From Paenibacillus sp. FSL H7-0357 (GTDB lineage Bacteria; Bacillota; Bacilli; Paenibacillales; Paenibacillaceae): a stretch of 64,000 nt of DNA. Where the stretch lies: assembly GCF_000758525.1 (NCBI RefSeq), contig NZ_CP009241.1, positions 6,448,001-6,512,000 of the forward strand, read 5' to 3'. Below, piece by piece: positions 26,742-35,758 of the stretch. Both the position numbers and the translations under genes were made by a program. The notes under the pieces are model-generated. The model did not search any database and had not been told where the DNA came from. It was given only the letters and a program-made list of their open reading frames with translations. How positions within the stretch are numbered: position 1 is the stretch's first letter; the number at the start of each line of letters is the position of its first letter.

Positions 26742-27036
26742 TTCTATTCATATTAGCTATCTTATATGCGATTTCCCGGAATGTCAAAGTTAAAATTTAA
26801 ATTTATGGAGAAAGTGATGCTTGAGGTCGGGTAGCTTTCTCTTGCGGCTAATTTGCTCAAGCATGCAGCCGCTGATCAAAAACACAGAGAGCATAGCCCT
26901 GGACACAAATAATTCCGGCAAACTAGATGCAGTTTGCCGGAATTATTGAGTAGATGACAAGCGGTATTGACGTTTGGAGCCTTTTTACTGTTTATGTCCT
27001 CCCTGATAAGAAACCTGGTATATCAAGGATTCTTGA
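26742..27036. other. Intergenic region between the siderophore operon and the nucleotidase gene
   Basis: No gene is seen here. It contains a strong terminator (26908-26947) and, nearer the Fur boxes, two mutually exclusive weak inverted repeats: ATGCTTGAG/CTCAAGCAT at 26817-26864 and GCGGCT/AGCCGC at 26844-26872. They lie upstream of the siderophore promoter and may have no role. Confidence 0.5.
26908..26947 (-). terminator. Terminator of the nucleotidase/ABC operon
   Basis: A perfect 17-bp stem, AATAATTCCGGCAAACT with AGTTTGCCGGAATTATT, has a 6-nt loop. It is about 90 bp downstream of the nucleotidase stop codon on the minus strand. The T-tract is short. Confidence 0.8.
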
Positions 27037-28683
27037 TTATTTAGCCTTATCACTAAGTTCAGAAACACTCTGCCGGTTGATCCCAACAATGGACCAGTTG
27101 TCATCAACTTCCGGTGATAACGTCTTACGATCCCGGATGTAGCTTACAAGCATATCACGGATGCTGCATGCCGATTCCCAATGTTTTGTCGCGCTAACCA
27201 ATTTGGACGCCTTCAATAAGCTGCTGTAGCGATAATTGTTGACCGCAAGCTGCAGCTGTTCGGTATCGGCAAGCGGTTTGCCTTTGAACATCACATTTAT
27301 GATCCGGCTACCGGAGGGTTGCGACAGGTCGATCTGATAATCGATACCGGCGAACATATCATAGAGATAACTCGGCACCTCGGGGTTGATACTAATCGCA
27401 GAGTTACCTGGCTGCCACTGTTTGAAATGCGTTGCTGAGGCTTCCATATAAGCTTTAAGCTCTTTGCCGGTTACAGTGACAACGTACAGCAAATTATCGA
27501 ATGGATAAATGCGGTACACATCAGCGTACGTCAATGGGCCCTGCTTCAAATCCGCCTTGTCCGAAAAAAGGCTCGTGGCGGCAACATCCGCACCGCTGGC
27601 CTCAAGCATCGCCTTCTGAATCAATGTAATGACTGCTGTATCCCGCAATCTTCCCGCTGGTACGCCACTGGTTTCATCCTGTGGCTGGAAGTCGGCTGTT
27701 GCATAGCCCAGAACGCCACCGTCCATTTCTGTTGAGGATACTCCACCTCCCTGCTCGATGAAGCGAAGCGTTTCTTCATGCGCTTCTGAGACCAGACTCC
27801 GGAAATCCGGGTCCGGCTCCCAGCCGGCCATATCAACAATCGAGACTTCCCGGTTCACAACCCGGGGTCCTTCACCGCCAAGCTCGACCGTAAGGTCGAA
27901 GCGTACCACTTCCCGCCCCCGGTCGCGCGGTCCTCCAATGACGGTATCGCCGGTACGTTCTTTAACCGTAATGTGCATATGACCGACCAGAAGCACATCA
28001 GCCTCAGGAACCAGCCGGACAATGTGTTCAGCGGCATCCGAACCGCCTTCTTCATCGAATTCCGCCACCATTCCCGCATGCGCGCTGATCATAATAATGT
28101 CAGCCTTACCTTCAGCCCTCAGTGAGGCTGCAATCCTCTGTGCCGTTTCAGCCATGGGGCCAAAGCGCAGAGCATCCACCTTCCCACCGTCCCAGCGCGG
28201 GACATTAGGGTTAGTCAGACCGATAACAGCAATCTTAATACCTTGTACCTCAACAAGCGTATAAGGCTCTGCAAACAGTTCCCCATTGAGATAACAGGCA
28301 TTCGCAGCAAGCACTGGAAATTCCAGCTCCCGCCTGAATTTCTCAATCAGGGCAAGACCAAAGTTAAATTCATGATTGCCCAAGGTCATGGCCGAATATC
28401 CCATTGCATTCAGCGCCACTGAGACCGGATGTACACTATCCAGCCGCTTATTGAAGACATCATCAGTCAGCATATTGCCTTGGAACACATCACCATTATC
28501 AATCAGAATGACCTCGGCTCCACTCTGTCTGATCTCCCGGACATAGGAGGCGACTCTGGCCATCCCGTCATTTGTTGTATCCACACCGTCTTCGTAACGA
28601 TAGCCCCACAGATTTCCGTGAAGATCCGAGGTGGCAATAATTACGATATTCAATATATTACTGGTGTCCGCCCGTTCAAACAT
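27037..28683 (-). CDS. Cytoplasmic 5'-nucleotidase / cyclic-nucleotide phosphodiesterase family metallophosphatase
   Basis: A 548-residue two-domain enzyme of the UshA/YfkN family. The N-terminal metallophosphatase domain (about 10-265) has the dimetal motifs TSDLHG (D20, H22), DNGD (62-65), GNHE (102-105), SAHAG and GHMH. The C-terminal 5'-nucleotidase domain (about 310-520) carries the substrate-binding pattern around YPFDNLLYVV. No signal peptide is present, unlike secreted UshA, so it acts inside the cell, presumably on nucleotides or other phosphate esters. It is 23 bp downstream of an ABC permease gene and appears to be the last gene of that operon. Confidence 0.88.
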   Translation of the reverse strand: MFERADTSNILNIVIIATSDLHGNLWGYRYEDGVDTTNDGMARVASYVREIRQSGAEVILIDNGDVFQGNMLTDDVFNKRLDSVHPVSVALNAMGYSAMTLGNHEFNFGLALIEKFRRELEFPVLAANACYLNGELFAEPYTLVEVQGIKIAVIGLTNPNVPRWDGGKVDALRFGPMAETAQRIAASLRAEGKADIIMISAHAGMVAEFDEEGGSDAAEHIVRLVPEADVLLVGHMHITVKERTGDTVIGGPRDRGREVVRFDLTVELGGEGPRVVNREVSIVDMAGWEPDPDFRSLVSEAHEETLRFIEQGGGVSSTEMDGGVLGYATADFQPQDETSGVPAGRLRDTAVITLIQKAMLEASGADVAATSLFSDKADLKQGPLTYADVYRIYPFDNLLYVVTVTGKELKAYMEASATHFKQWQPGNSAISINPEVPSYLYDMFAGIDYQIDLSQPSGSRIINVMFKGKPLADTEQLQLAVNNYRYSSLLKASKLVSATKHWESACSIRDMLVSYIRDRKTLSPEVDDNWSIVGINRQSVSELSDKAK

Positions 28684-28706
28684 AATTCCATCCTTCTCTC
28701 GTCTCT

Positions 28707-29534
28707 TTACTTCAGAATTGCACCTGCGGTAAAACTCTTCTCCATCTGGTCACTGAACAGCACGTAGGCCAGTAGAATGGGAAGGGTCGATATGACCATG
28801 GCTGCTGCGAGCGGTCCCCAGCTAATGCTGTATTGACCGCTGAAATTCATCAGGCCCAGCGGCAACGTCCGCAGCTCTTGCTTTTGAATAAAGGTCGCAG
28901 CCATGAGGAGCTCATTCCATACGGCTAAAAACACGAAGATCGCTACCGAAGCGAGCGGTGGCTTCAGCAAGGGTAGCACAACTTTGAAGAAGGATTTAAC
29001 GACTCCGCAGCCGTCCATAAACGCAGCTTCCTCCAGTTCCTTCGGCATGGTCCGCAGAAAAGCCGACAGCATGTATACGCCAATAGGCAAATTCACAGCA
29101 ATATACGGCAAAATAATCGATAATCTCGAACTGAGAATGCCAAGATTCTTCAGTATCATAAAGAGCGGGATTAGCGTAGCGTGAATTGGAACCATGACGC
29201 CCATCAATAGAACGAACAAAATCACACCGTTATATTTGAATTTCATGCGTGTCAAAGCATACGCCATCATTGAAGCAAACAGAAGCACAAAAAAGAGTGT
29301 AACCAGCGTGACGGTCACACTGTTGAAAAAGTATTGGCTGACTTTAGCGCTTACCCAAGCCTCTGTAAAATTGTCTAAACGCCATTTGGTGGGCAACGCC
29401 CAGACCGCTCCGCCAATAATCTCCGAGTTATCCTTAAACGCACTTACCACAAGCCAGTAGAGCGGGAACAACTGGAGGACGGCGATGATGATCATCAGTA
29501 TGTAAATGGCTGTATTTTTCGTTTTATTGAGCAT
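28707..29534 (-). CDS. ABC sugar-type permease (MalG/AraQ type)
   Basis: A 275-residue permease with about six helices and the EAA loop KELEEAAFMDGCGVV. It pairs with the permease 12 bp upstream and the lipoprotein further upstream. A GGAGGACAGG sequence precedes the ATG. The family imports mono- or oligosaccharides or glycerol-phosphates; the adjacent nucleotidase makes a nucleoside-like or phosphorylated substrate conceivable. No ATPase is encoded in the cluster. Confidence 0.9.
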   Translation of the reverse strand: MLNKTKNTAIYILMIIIAVLQLFPLYWLVVSAFKDNSEIIGGAVWALPTKWRLDNFTEAWVSAKVSQYFFNSVTVTLVTLFFVLLFASMMAYALTRMKFKYNGVILFVLLMGVMVPIHATLIPLFMILKNLGILSSRLSIILPYIAVNLPIGVYMLSAFLRTMPKELEEAAFMDGCGVVKSFFKVVLPLLKPPLASVAIFVFLAVWNELLMAATFIQKQELRTLPLGLMNFSGQYSISWGPLAAAMVISTLPILLAYVLFSDQMEKSFTAGAILK

Positions 29535-29546
29535 GACCTGTCCTCC

Positions 29547-30431
29547 TTAATATTCAATTTTCTCCTGGGTCAACAACTTATTAATCACCCAGGCAATAAT
29601 GAGACATTCCAGCACCATAAATACAGCAAGCGCGCTGCCGTAACCGAAATTCTGCTTCAGGAACGCTTCCTGGAACATTTTTAGCGCAATCACAGTTGTT
29701 GAATCAAGCGGTCCTCCGTTAGTCATCACATACACACTTTCGAATGTTTTCAGTGCATATATAACGTTCAGGACGATACAGATCCGCAACACATCGGATA
29801 ATAAAGGAAAGGTGATGTAACGTACCGCTTTCCAGCCTGTCGCTCCGTCCAGCTTCGCTGCTTCATAATACTGTTCCGGGATACCTTGCATTCCGGCGAA
29901 CAGGATCAGCATATTGTAACCAACGTAATGCCAAGTGGTTACGATTAATACGGACAGTAGTGCCGTCTTAGTGTCCCCAAGCCACGCTTGTGTCCAACTG
30001 CCCAGTCCCATGGCATCCATCAACGTGTTCAGCATGCCGATGTTCGGATCATAGATTTTGACCCATAGCAGGCTCACCATTGTTGTTGACATCACTACAG
30101 GGAAAAAGTAAATATTGCGGAACCATTTACGCCCCTTCATTTTTCGGGAGACCAGCATCGCCAAGGCAAACGAAATCGGCAACTGGATAAACACACCTAC
30201 AAGCAAAAAGGCGAAGCTGTTCCATACCGCCTGCCAAAAGCTTTTATCAACCGTAAACATCTCAATGTAGTTGTCTAGTCCAATGAAGGTCATGGGATTG
30301 ATGCCGTCCCAATCTTGGAGACTGTAATAGGCTGTAATCAAAATAGGCACAAAATAGAAGATCAGAAACACGATTAATCCGGGCAATAAAAACAAAGCTA
30401 ATATTTTTTTATTAGAGAGCGCTTTTTCCAT
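29547..30431 (-). CDS. ABC sugar-type permease (MalF/UgpA type)
   Basis: A 294-residue permease with six predicted helices and an EAA loop near PEQYYEAAKLDGATGWKA (residues given by its ends). ATG at 30431 follows AGGTGGG by 6 bp; a GTG three bases earlier is less likely. It forms the heterodimeric channel with the downstream permease. A hairpin lies in the gap to the binding-protein gene upstream, so permease levels may be lower than binding-protein levels. Confidence 0.9.
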   Translation of the reverse strand: MEKALSNKKILALFLLPGLIVFLIFYFVPILITAYYSLQDWDGINPMTFIGLDNYIEMFTVDKSFWQAVWNSFAFLLVGVFIQLPISFALAMLVSRKMKGRKWFRNIYFFPVVMSTTMVSLLWVKIYDPNIGMLNTLMDAMGLGSWTQAWLGDTKTALLSVLIVTTWHYVGYNMLILFAGMQGIPEQYYEAAKLDGATGWKAVRYITFPLLSDVLRICIVLNVIYALKTFESVYVMTNGGPLDSTTVIALKMFQEAFLKQNFGYGSALAVFMVLECLIIAWVINKLLTQEKIEY

Positions 30432-30454
30432 CACTTACCCACCTGTCAAGTTGC

Positions 30455-30495
30455 AGAAAAGCGATGCGGTCCAACTGACTGCATCGCTTTTCCCA
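30455..30495 (-). terminator. Intra-operon attenuating hairpin between binding protein and permeases
   Basis: AAAAGCGATGC (30457-30467) pairs with GCATCGCTTTT (30481-30491). On the minus strand the T-tract follows. It sits between the stop of the binding protein and the first permease. Such hairpins commonly give an excess of binding protein or stabilise its mRNA; that use here is inferred. Confidence 0.75.
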
Positions 30496-30520
30496 GAATA
30501 TATTTTTGAAACGCTACAGC

Positions 30521-31816
30521 TTACTCTGCCTTGCGAAGCAAGGTTTCCAGTTCAGTTGTGAACTGCTCAGCTGTCAACACGCCACCATATAGCTGCTGTG
30601 TCAGATCACGATATTCCTGACCTGCATCTGCTGAAAGCAGACCGAACCACATCGCCTGCGTTTTAGTGGTTTTACCGATATCTGTAGCGTAAGCTGAAAG
30701 CTGCTCATTCTGTGATTCAGACTTAACGTCGCTTTTGGCATATCCGGGCAGACCTTTTCTAACAAATTCGTCATTGAGCTTCAAAGACATGCGAATGGCA
30801 AATTCTTTGGCTGCATCCACATTTTTGGAGCTGTTGTTGACAAACAATGAGTAAGGCGCCTCAGCATTCTGGAAACCGATTGTTGAACTGTGGATCTCTT
30901 CTGCACCTGTTTTCGGAAATGCGATATACCCCAAATTGTCGCCCATTGCAGTCGACAGAGAAGTGAAGTTAAAACTGCCGTCGATCCACATCAAGGCTTT
31001 ATCATTCTTAAACAGTTCTTGTGCATCCAGGTAGGCGGAGCCGAGGAAACCCTTTTGGAAGGCATTTGAGTTCACCAATGTTACCACCTGATTCGCTGCA
31101 TCAACAAATGGTGCGTCTGTGAATTTAGCTTGTCCTTTAATCGCCTCATCGAAGGCATTAACGTCCTCACGCGCTACAAGCATGTTGTAGAGCAGATCTG
31201 CCTGCCATCTTTCTTTTCCGCCGAGTGCGATTGGGATCACACCTTCATCGTTTGCGGTTTTAATCAATGCCTGAAGCTCATCCCACGTTGTTGGAGCAGA
31301 AGCGCCAAGCTCGCCCATCAGCTTTTTGTTATAATAAAGAACCAGTGTTGTACTGATGTTGGAAGGAACAGAATAGATGTTGCCATCTTCCTCTGTTACC
31401 AACTGATTGTCCAGAAATTGCGAGCCTAGTCCCGTGGAATCCAGTGTATCGTTCACTGGAGCAACTGTCTTCGACTGCAGAACAGGGGTCCGGTATGACT
31501 TTCCGGCATGCTGTTGGAAAACATCCGGAAGTTCATTTGCGGCAAGCGCAACACTTAGTTTAGTTTTGTATGTCTCATCTTGTATGTATTCATAATTCAG
31601 TTCAGCGCCAATTTCCGCTGCGGTAGCTTCGGCAGTTGCTTGGTACATCGGATCTGCATCGAATATCCATAACGTGATAGATTTCTTACTATCCGCTGCT
31701 GTCGCTTCCTTGTTCTGAGTCCCTCCATTGTTTACTTCCGCACCTCCACAAGAAGTAAGCACTACACTAACAAGCGCGACGGATGCTGCAATAACCCCAA
31801 ACTTTTTACCAAACAT
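30521..31816 (-). CDS. ABC sugar-binding lipoprotein (family 1)
   Basis: A 431-residue extracellular binding lipoprotein with lipobox VVLTSC (Cys23), followed by a Gly/Asn-rich linker and the two-lobe binding fold typical of MalE/UgpB proteins. ATG at 31816 is 10 bp after AAAGGTGG; an in-frame TTG 21 bp earlier overlaps that site and is rejected. First gene of the importer operon and adjacent to a YesM/YesN two-component pair, which probably induces it in response to the sugar. Confidence 0.9.
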   Translation of the reverse strand: MFGKKFGVIAASVALVSVVLTSCGGAEVNNGGTQNKEATAADSKKSITLWIFDADPMYQATAEATAAEIGAELNYEYIQDETYKTKLSVALAANELPDVFQQHAGKSYRTPVLQSKTVAPVNDTLDSTGLGSQFLDNQLVTEEDGNIYSVPSNISTTLVLYYNKKLMGELGASAPTTWDELQALIKTANDEGVIPIALGGKERWQADLLYNMLVAREDVNAFDEAIKGQAKFTDAPFVDAANQVVTLVNSNAFQKGFLGSAYLDAQELFKNDKALMWIDGSFNFTSLSTAMGDNLGYIAFPKTGAEEIHSSTIGFQNAEAPYSLFVNNSSKNVDAAKEFAIRMSLKLNDEFVRKGLPGYAKSDVKSESQNEQLSAYATDIGKTTKTQAMWFGLLSADAGQEYRDLTQQLYGGVLTAEQFTTELETLLRKAE

Positions 31817-32010
31817 CTGATTTGGACCACCTTTCAAAATTTACGGATACGAGCTACAGATACAATCTTAACAAGTGTGAAGCTAGGTTCGAATGGATAT
31901 ATATTGGTTTTGACAGTAAAATTTTTAGGTATGTTATATTACTTAACACTGAGTTTACAAACCACACCCGTGTTAATATCCCCTGAACATCAGGTTTACT
32001 TTACACGAAC

Positions 32011-32040
32011 AAAAAAGCCCGGCTGGAAAACCGGACTTCA
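32011..32040 (-). terminator. Terminator of the YesM/YesN-type operon
   Basis: On the minus strand AAGTCCGG and CCGGGCTT pair across TTTTCCAG and are followed by TTTT. It lies 13 bp after the response-regulator stop codon. Confidence 0.78.
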
Positions 32041-32052
32041 ACTAGCAACTGC

Positions 32053-32904
32053 TCAATCTCTCTCTACATTGGACCCCTCGTATACCTTATTTGGGGTAAT
32101 TCCGTACTTCTTCTTGAAGCATTTGCTAAAGTAGAACGGATCTCTATAGCCGACCTGATGTGCTATCGTCGCTACCTTTGGAGCCAAGGATTCATCCGCA
32201 GCAGCCCCTTGGCGCAACAGCTCCATAGCTTTGCCAAGGCGGACATGGGTCACATATTCCACAAAAGACTCACTTGTCTCCTTCTTGAACATGTGACTTA
32301 AATAGCTCGGATTCACGAAGAGGACACTCGCTGTACTCTGAAGCGACAGGCTGTCATCGGCATAATGTGCAGTCACATGATCAACCGCTTTGCGAACCAG
32401 CCGTTTACCGCTGCCCTGACGCCTTCCCTCCTCAGTTGACTGCCCTGCTTCCGGTTCTTGTACATAACCCGCTTCTTTTTTCAAACGATTAATATAACGC
32501 TCTGCTTCCCATTTCTCAGTCAATTGCGTACGGATAGTTATAAGTGCTTGTTCAACCGCTTCCTCATCAATAGGCTTCAACAAATAATGATCCGCTCCGA
32601 GCGAAATGGCCTTCTGTGCATAAGTAAAGTTGTCGTAGCTTGTGATGAAAATCAGCTTTGCAGCTGAGTCGAGGGCGCGGACGGCCTTTACAAAGTCGAG
32701 CCCATTCATATTCGGCATTTCAATATCTGTAATGATGAGATCAATCGCTTGTTCCTCCATAATCTTCAAGGCTGCCGAACCCTCTTCAGCCTCTGCGACC
32801 ACCTCAAAACCGGCAGAAGTCCAATCAATCAAATGGATCAAAAGCTGCCTGAAATAATATTCGTCATCCACAATCAGGACGCGGGCTACCGGCGCTGTAT
32901 TCAT
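32053..32904 (-). CDS. YesN-type response regulator with AraC DNA-binding domain
   Basis: A 283-residue regulator. The receiver (1-120) has acidic D13/D14 and phospho-acceptor D60 in IITDIEMPNMNG, with KPI at the usual Lys position. The C-terminal AraC/XylS double helix-turn-helix (about 180-283) includes the typical VGYRDPFYFSKCFKKKYGITP segment (ends VGYRDP and YGITP). The start overlaps the kinase stop by 4 bp. It likely activates the adjacent ABC importer operon. Confidence 0.93.
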   Translation of the reverse strand: MNTAPVARVLIVDDEYYFRQLLIHLIDWTSAGFEVVAEAEEGSAALKIMEEQAIDLIITDIEMPNMNGLDFVKAVRALDSAAKLIFITSYDNFTYAQKAISLGADHYLLKPIDEEAVEQALITIRTQLTEKWEAERYINRLKKEAGYVQEPEAGQSTEEGRRQGSGKRLVRKAVDHVTAHYADDSLSLQSTASVLFVNPSYLSHMFKKETSESFVEYVTHVRLGKAMELLRQGAAADESLAPKVATIAHQVGYRDPFYFSKCFKKKYGITPNKVYEGSNVERD

Positions 32905-34676
32905 AGTCTAGCTGTCCCCTCCTCCTGTCCGCTCGTTTTCAAGATCAGCGGCAAGCGTACCTGCACTTCCACTCCATTGCCTGGTTCAGATGTCAGGACG
33001 ATGCCATAAGATTCACCGAACCTCAGTTGAATCCGGTCCTGAATATTTTTAAGTCCGAAGCTGTATACCTCTTCTTCGCCATTGTCCAACCAAATAAGCC
33101 GCATTTCCTCTTCACTCATGCCTTTACCGTTGTCACGTACAATAAAGCAGAGATTGCTCTGCTCGCCCGTCCTTTCCGTATAGCCTATAATTTCACACAG
33201 TCCTCCGTCAGGCATCCCTCTGATTCCATGGTGGATCGCATTCTCGACAAGAGGCTGCAGCAGCATCGTAGGCACTTGGCAGGACTCTATTCCCGGTTCA
33301 AACGAAATCCGGTAAGCCAGCTTTTTAAAGCGGATTTGCTGAATGTATAAATAGCTTTCCAGATGTTTTTTTTCCTGTGCAGCAGCAATTAGCTCCTGTC
33401 CATTGCTAAGTGAAATCCGGTAGAATTCGCCAAGCGCCTTCAGGATACTGCTTATTTCTTTAGCATTCGTCATCACAGCCATCGCACGTATCGTGTCCAG
33501 CGTATTATACAAAAAATGTGGTTTGATCTGCGAATACAGCAGCCTTAGCTCCAGCAGCCGCTTCGTCTTCTCTTCATCTTCAATTCTTAGCATCAACCCC
33601 TGAATATGCTCCACCATTTCATTAAATGTCGCACCCAGCCTGCCAATTTCATCTTGCGTTTCGGCGGATGCACGTACATCAAAGTTCCCGGCACCTACTT
33701 CAACAATCACCTCACTGAGCTGGCTAAGGGGCCGAGTTAGAAGCCGCGAGAACACAAAGGACAAAAACGCTGCCGAGAGCATGCTGATCAGTCCGAAGCC
33801 GACCATTAATAATGCGATTTTCCAATACCCATAGGTCAACTCCGAAGTGGTAACAAGATGGACAACCTTCAAGCCATAGGGATCAAGGCTTTGTAAGGAC
33901 ACTAAATAACGCATTCCATCGACTTGCTCGGTCCTGCTCCCTTCAACTGCTGACTTCGCCCATTTGGCAAGAGAGTCATCTTGAATCGCCTGGCTGACCA
34001 GTGAAGCTTCATTCGCGGATACAATTATTCCGTCCTGGTTAATGACCAAAGTAGGATTCTGATTAGAATGTTCATTATGGTACATTCGGGCGAGTGTCCG
34101 CTCGTCAATATTCACATAAATATAACCAAGCGGAGTCCCCTTCTCCATGCTCATAATAACTCTGCACACACTAATCAAATTCTTCTTCTTCATACCGGAC
34201 AGAAATGATGGCTGCAGCGTATCTCCCCAGACCGCTCCACCTTTTGCAGCATCAATCGCTTCTTTGGGATAAATGCCGAGACTCTGCAAAGTAACACCGG
34301 TCAAATTGGAGGTATAATAGAGTTCACCGCTTAAGGATTCGATAATAACGGAATCAATATTCGGCTCGGTCTCCAGCATCGCAGCCAGCGTATTATGTAT
34401 TGATTTCAGAGCAGAAACGTCATCGCTTGCTACGGTATCTCTACTGAGCACCTTCTGTGTATCCTGATTTATCAAAGCGAATTTCGAGAAGTTCTGAACA
34501 GATTGAAACACGGTCTCCATAGATTGTTTTATCAGTTTCACTTCTTGCTGCGAGCTTGCTGAAGTCCTTTCCAAGGTCTGATTAAAGACAATTCTATGAA
34601 TGCTTATTATAAAGATTACCAGGGCCAGCGATACGATAAGAATGTTGCTGATTAGAATCTTTTGCCGCAGCGGCAT
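32901..34676 (-). CDS. YesM-type sensor histidine kinase
   Basis: A 591-residue kinase. Transmembrane helix about 6-28, extracellular sensor about 30-280, second helix about 285-312, HAMP about 312-365, then a His_kinase domain with QIKPHFLYNTLD (H387) and an HATPase with NAIHHG and DNGKGM. An ATG at 34694 consists of ribosome-binding-site bases (ATGGAGG), so the ATG at 34676, about 11 bp after GGAGG, is preferred. The large outside domain suits sensing of a sugar or of the binding protein of the adjacent importer. Confidence 0.92.
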   Translation of the reverse strand: MPLRQKILISNILIVSLALVIFIISIHRIVFNQTLERTSASSQQEVKLIKQSMETVFQSVQNFSKFALINQDTQKVLSRDTVASDDVSALKSIHNTLAAMLETEPNIDSVIIESLSGELYYTSNLTGVTLQSLGIYPKEAIDAAKGGAVWGDTLQPSFLSGMKKKNLISVCRVIMSMEKGTPLGYIYVNIDERTLARMYHNEHSNQNPTLVINQDGIIVSANEASLVSQAIQDDSLAKWAKSAVEGSRTEQVDGMRYLVSLQSLDPYGLKVVHLVTTSELTYGYWKIALLMVGFGLISMLSAAFLSFVFSRLLTRPLSQLSEVIVEVGAGNFDVRASAETQDEIGRLGATFNEMVEHIQGLMLRIEDEEKTKRLLELRLLYSQIKPHFLYNTLDTIRAMAVMTNAKEISSILKALGEFYRISLSNGQELIAAAQEKKHLESYLYIQQIRFKKLAYRISFEPGIESCQVPTMLLQPLVENAIHHGIRGMPDGGLCEIIGYTERTGEQSNLCFIVRDNGKGMSEEEMRLIWLDNGEEEVYSFGLKNIQDRIQLRFGESYGIVLTSEPGNGVEVQVRLPLILKTSGQEEGTARL

Positions 34677-34772
34677 GTTTCGTCTGACCTCCATTGTATA
34701 TTAAATATTTCAGCGAAATTGATAATCATATTTTTTATATAACTATAACATTTTAAAGCAAGTCTGTTGATT

Positions 34773-34820
34773 ATATAGATTGAACTCAAGGTTTTAGAGT
34801 ACAGGATGTTCAATCTATAT
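34773..34820. repeat. Minimal palindromic relative of the dispersed element
   Basis: ATATAGATTGAAC (34773-34785) and GTTCAATCTATAT (34808-34820) form a perfect 13-bp inverted repeat with a 22-bp centre containing TTTTAGAGTACAGG. The end of copy A near 7253-7295 reads TATATAGCTTGAACT followed by GTTTAGAGTAAAGG. The match suggests an internally deleted copy carrying only the terminal repeats. Confidence 0.5.
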
Positions 34821-34824
34821 AGAA

Positions 34825-34969
34825 TGACCCCGGCACATAAAAAGTGGCAGTCCTAGACAAGAAAAATGTCCTAGACTGCCACTGTTTGATTGAGCTAACG
34901 AACTTATTTAATCGCATTTGGTAACTTGCCCGTTTTCGCAGATGCGGAAAAATAACTCATCTCTGCGAC
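34825..34969 (-). repeat. Direct repeat, left copy (merR tail duplication)
   Basis: The 62 bp from 34903 to 34964 are identical to 37747-37808, and the weaker similarity extends left to TGACCCC at 34825. The section includes a hairpin terminator, AGTGGCAGT with ACTGCCACT (34853-34883), whose loop is longer than in the right copy. In the right copy this is the 3' end of the merR gene plus its terminator. Confidence 0.85.
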
Positions 34970-34975
34970 TGCCAT
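34904..34975 (-). pseudogene. Remnant of a merR gene 3' end
   Basis: Reading leftward from 34975, 23 codons (M-A-V-A-E-M-S-Y-F-S-A-S-A-K and so on) end in the same residues as the intact MerR protein at 37748, including the stop. There is no ribosome binding site and no DNA-binding part. It lies 6 bp downstream of the dioxygenase stop. It is a fragment left by duplication or rearrangement, and probably not translated. Confidence 0.75.
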
Positions 34976-34981
34976 ACGATC

Positions 34982-35752
34982 TTAATTGAATTGCCAGCAA
35001 CTTAAGCTTAGGTTACCGTACTGGTAGCTTCGGTGAAGAAGTTTCGCATTACGGTTAGCGTCACCCGTCCCCATCGCGAGAAGAAGCGGAATGAAGTGTT
35101 CACTGGTTGGTACGGCCTCTTGGGCGTAAGGAGCGAGCTCGCGGTATTGGAACAGGGCTTCCGTATCCCATAGCTCCAGTTTACTTTGAATCCAGTTGTC
35201 GAATTGTTCCGCCCACTCGTCAACCTCCTCGGACCGCCAGTTCAATGCACTTAAATTATGAACGGTTCCACCGCTTCCGATGATAAGCACATCCTGCTCG
35301 CGAAGCTCCGCCAATGCCTTCCCAATTTGATACTGCTGCTCATTAGACAGATAACGATTTACAGATAGCGCTATGACAGGGATATCCGCATCCGGATATA
35401 GCAGCTTTAAAACGGCCCATGCCCCGTGATCCAGACCTCTTGTTTCATTTCGGGTATTCTCAACCCCATGCTTGGTAAACAGGTTTTGAATCTGCTCTAC
35501 TGACGAACGGTCACTTTGGGCCGGATAAGTCATCTGGTACAGCTCATCCTGGAACCCGCCAAAATCATAAATGATCTCATATGTTGCAGCAGCGCCAACC
35601 GTCTGTACCGCCTCCTCCCAATGAGCGGAGAAGAGAACAATTGCTTTCGGCTTTGGCGTGTGGTCTTTAAATTGTTTAAGCAGCTTTGTATATTCGTTAT
35701 CCTCTAGCACGATTGATGGTGCGCCATGTGCAAAAAAATAGGATGGCATCAT
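34982..35752 (-). CDS. Class III extradiol ring-cleavage dioxygenase (DODA/YgiD/MhqO-like family)
   Basis: A 256-residue LigB-fold enzyme. Expected ligands are visible: FFAHGAPS (H9), FSAHWE (H44), and GLDHGAW (H109); SEHFIP near residue 219 adds a fourth histidine. The family opens catechol-type rings using Fe(II) or Zn(II); members next to esterase and DoxX genes are linked to detoxification of quinones and catechols. The ATG follows AAGGAGTG. Its start is 6 bp after the stop of the hydrolase gene, so they are co-transcribed with DoxX. Confidence 0.85.
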   Translation of the reverse strand: MMPSYFFAHGAPSIVLEDNEYTKLLKQFKDHTPKPKAIVLFSAHWEEAVQTVGAAATYEIIYDFGGFQDELYQMTYPAQSDRSSVEQIQNLFTKHGVENTRNETRGLDHGAWAVLKLLYPDADIPVIALSVNRYLSNEQQYQIGKALAELREQDVLIIGSGGTVHNLSALNWRSEEVDEWAEQFDNWIQSKLELWDTEALFQYRELAPYAQEAVPTSEHFIPLLLAMGTGDANRNAKLLHRSYQYGNLSLSCWQFN

Positions 35753-35758
35753 GTGTCT

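Noticed and set aside
26817..26872. Attenuator-like alternative hairpins upstream of the siderophore operon
   Set aside because: They lie upstream of the Fur boxes and so outside the likely transcript; pairs are short. Probably chance.
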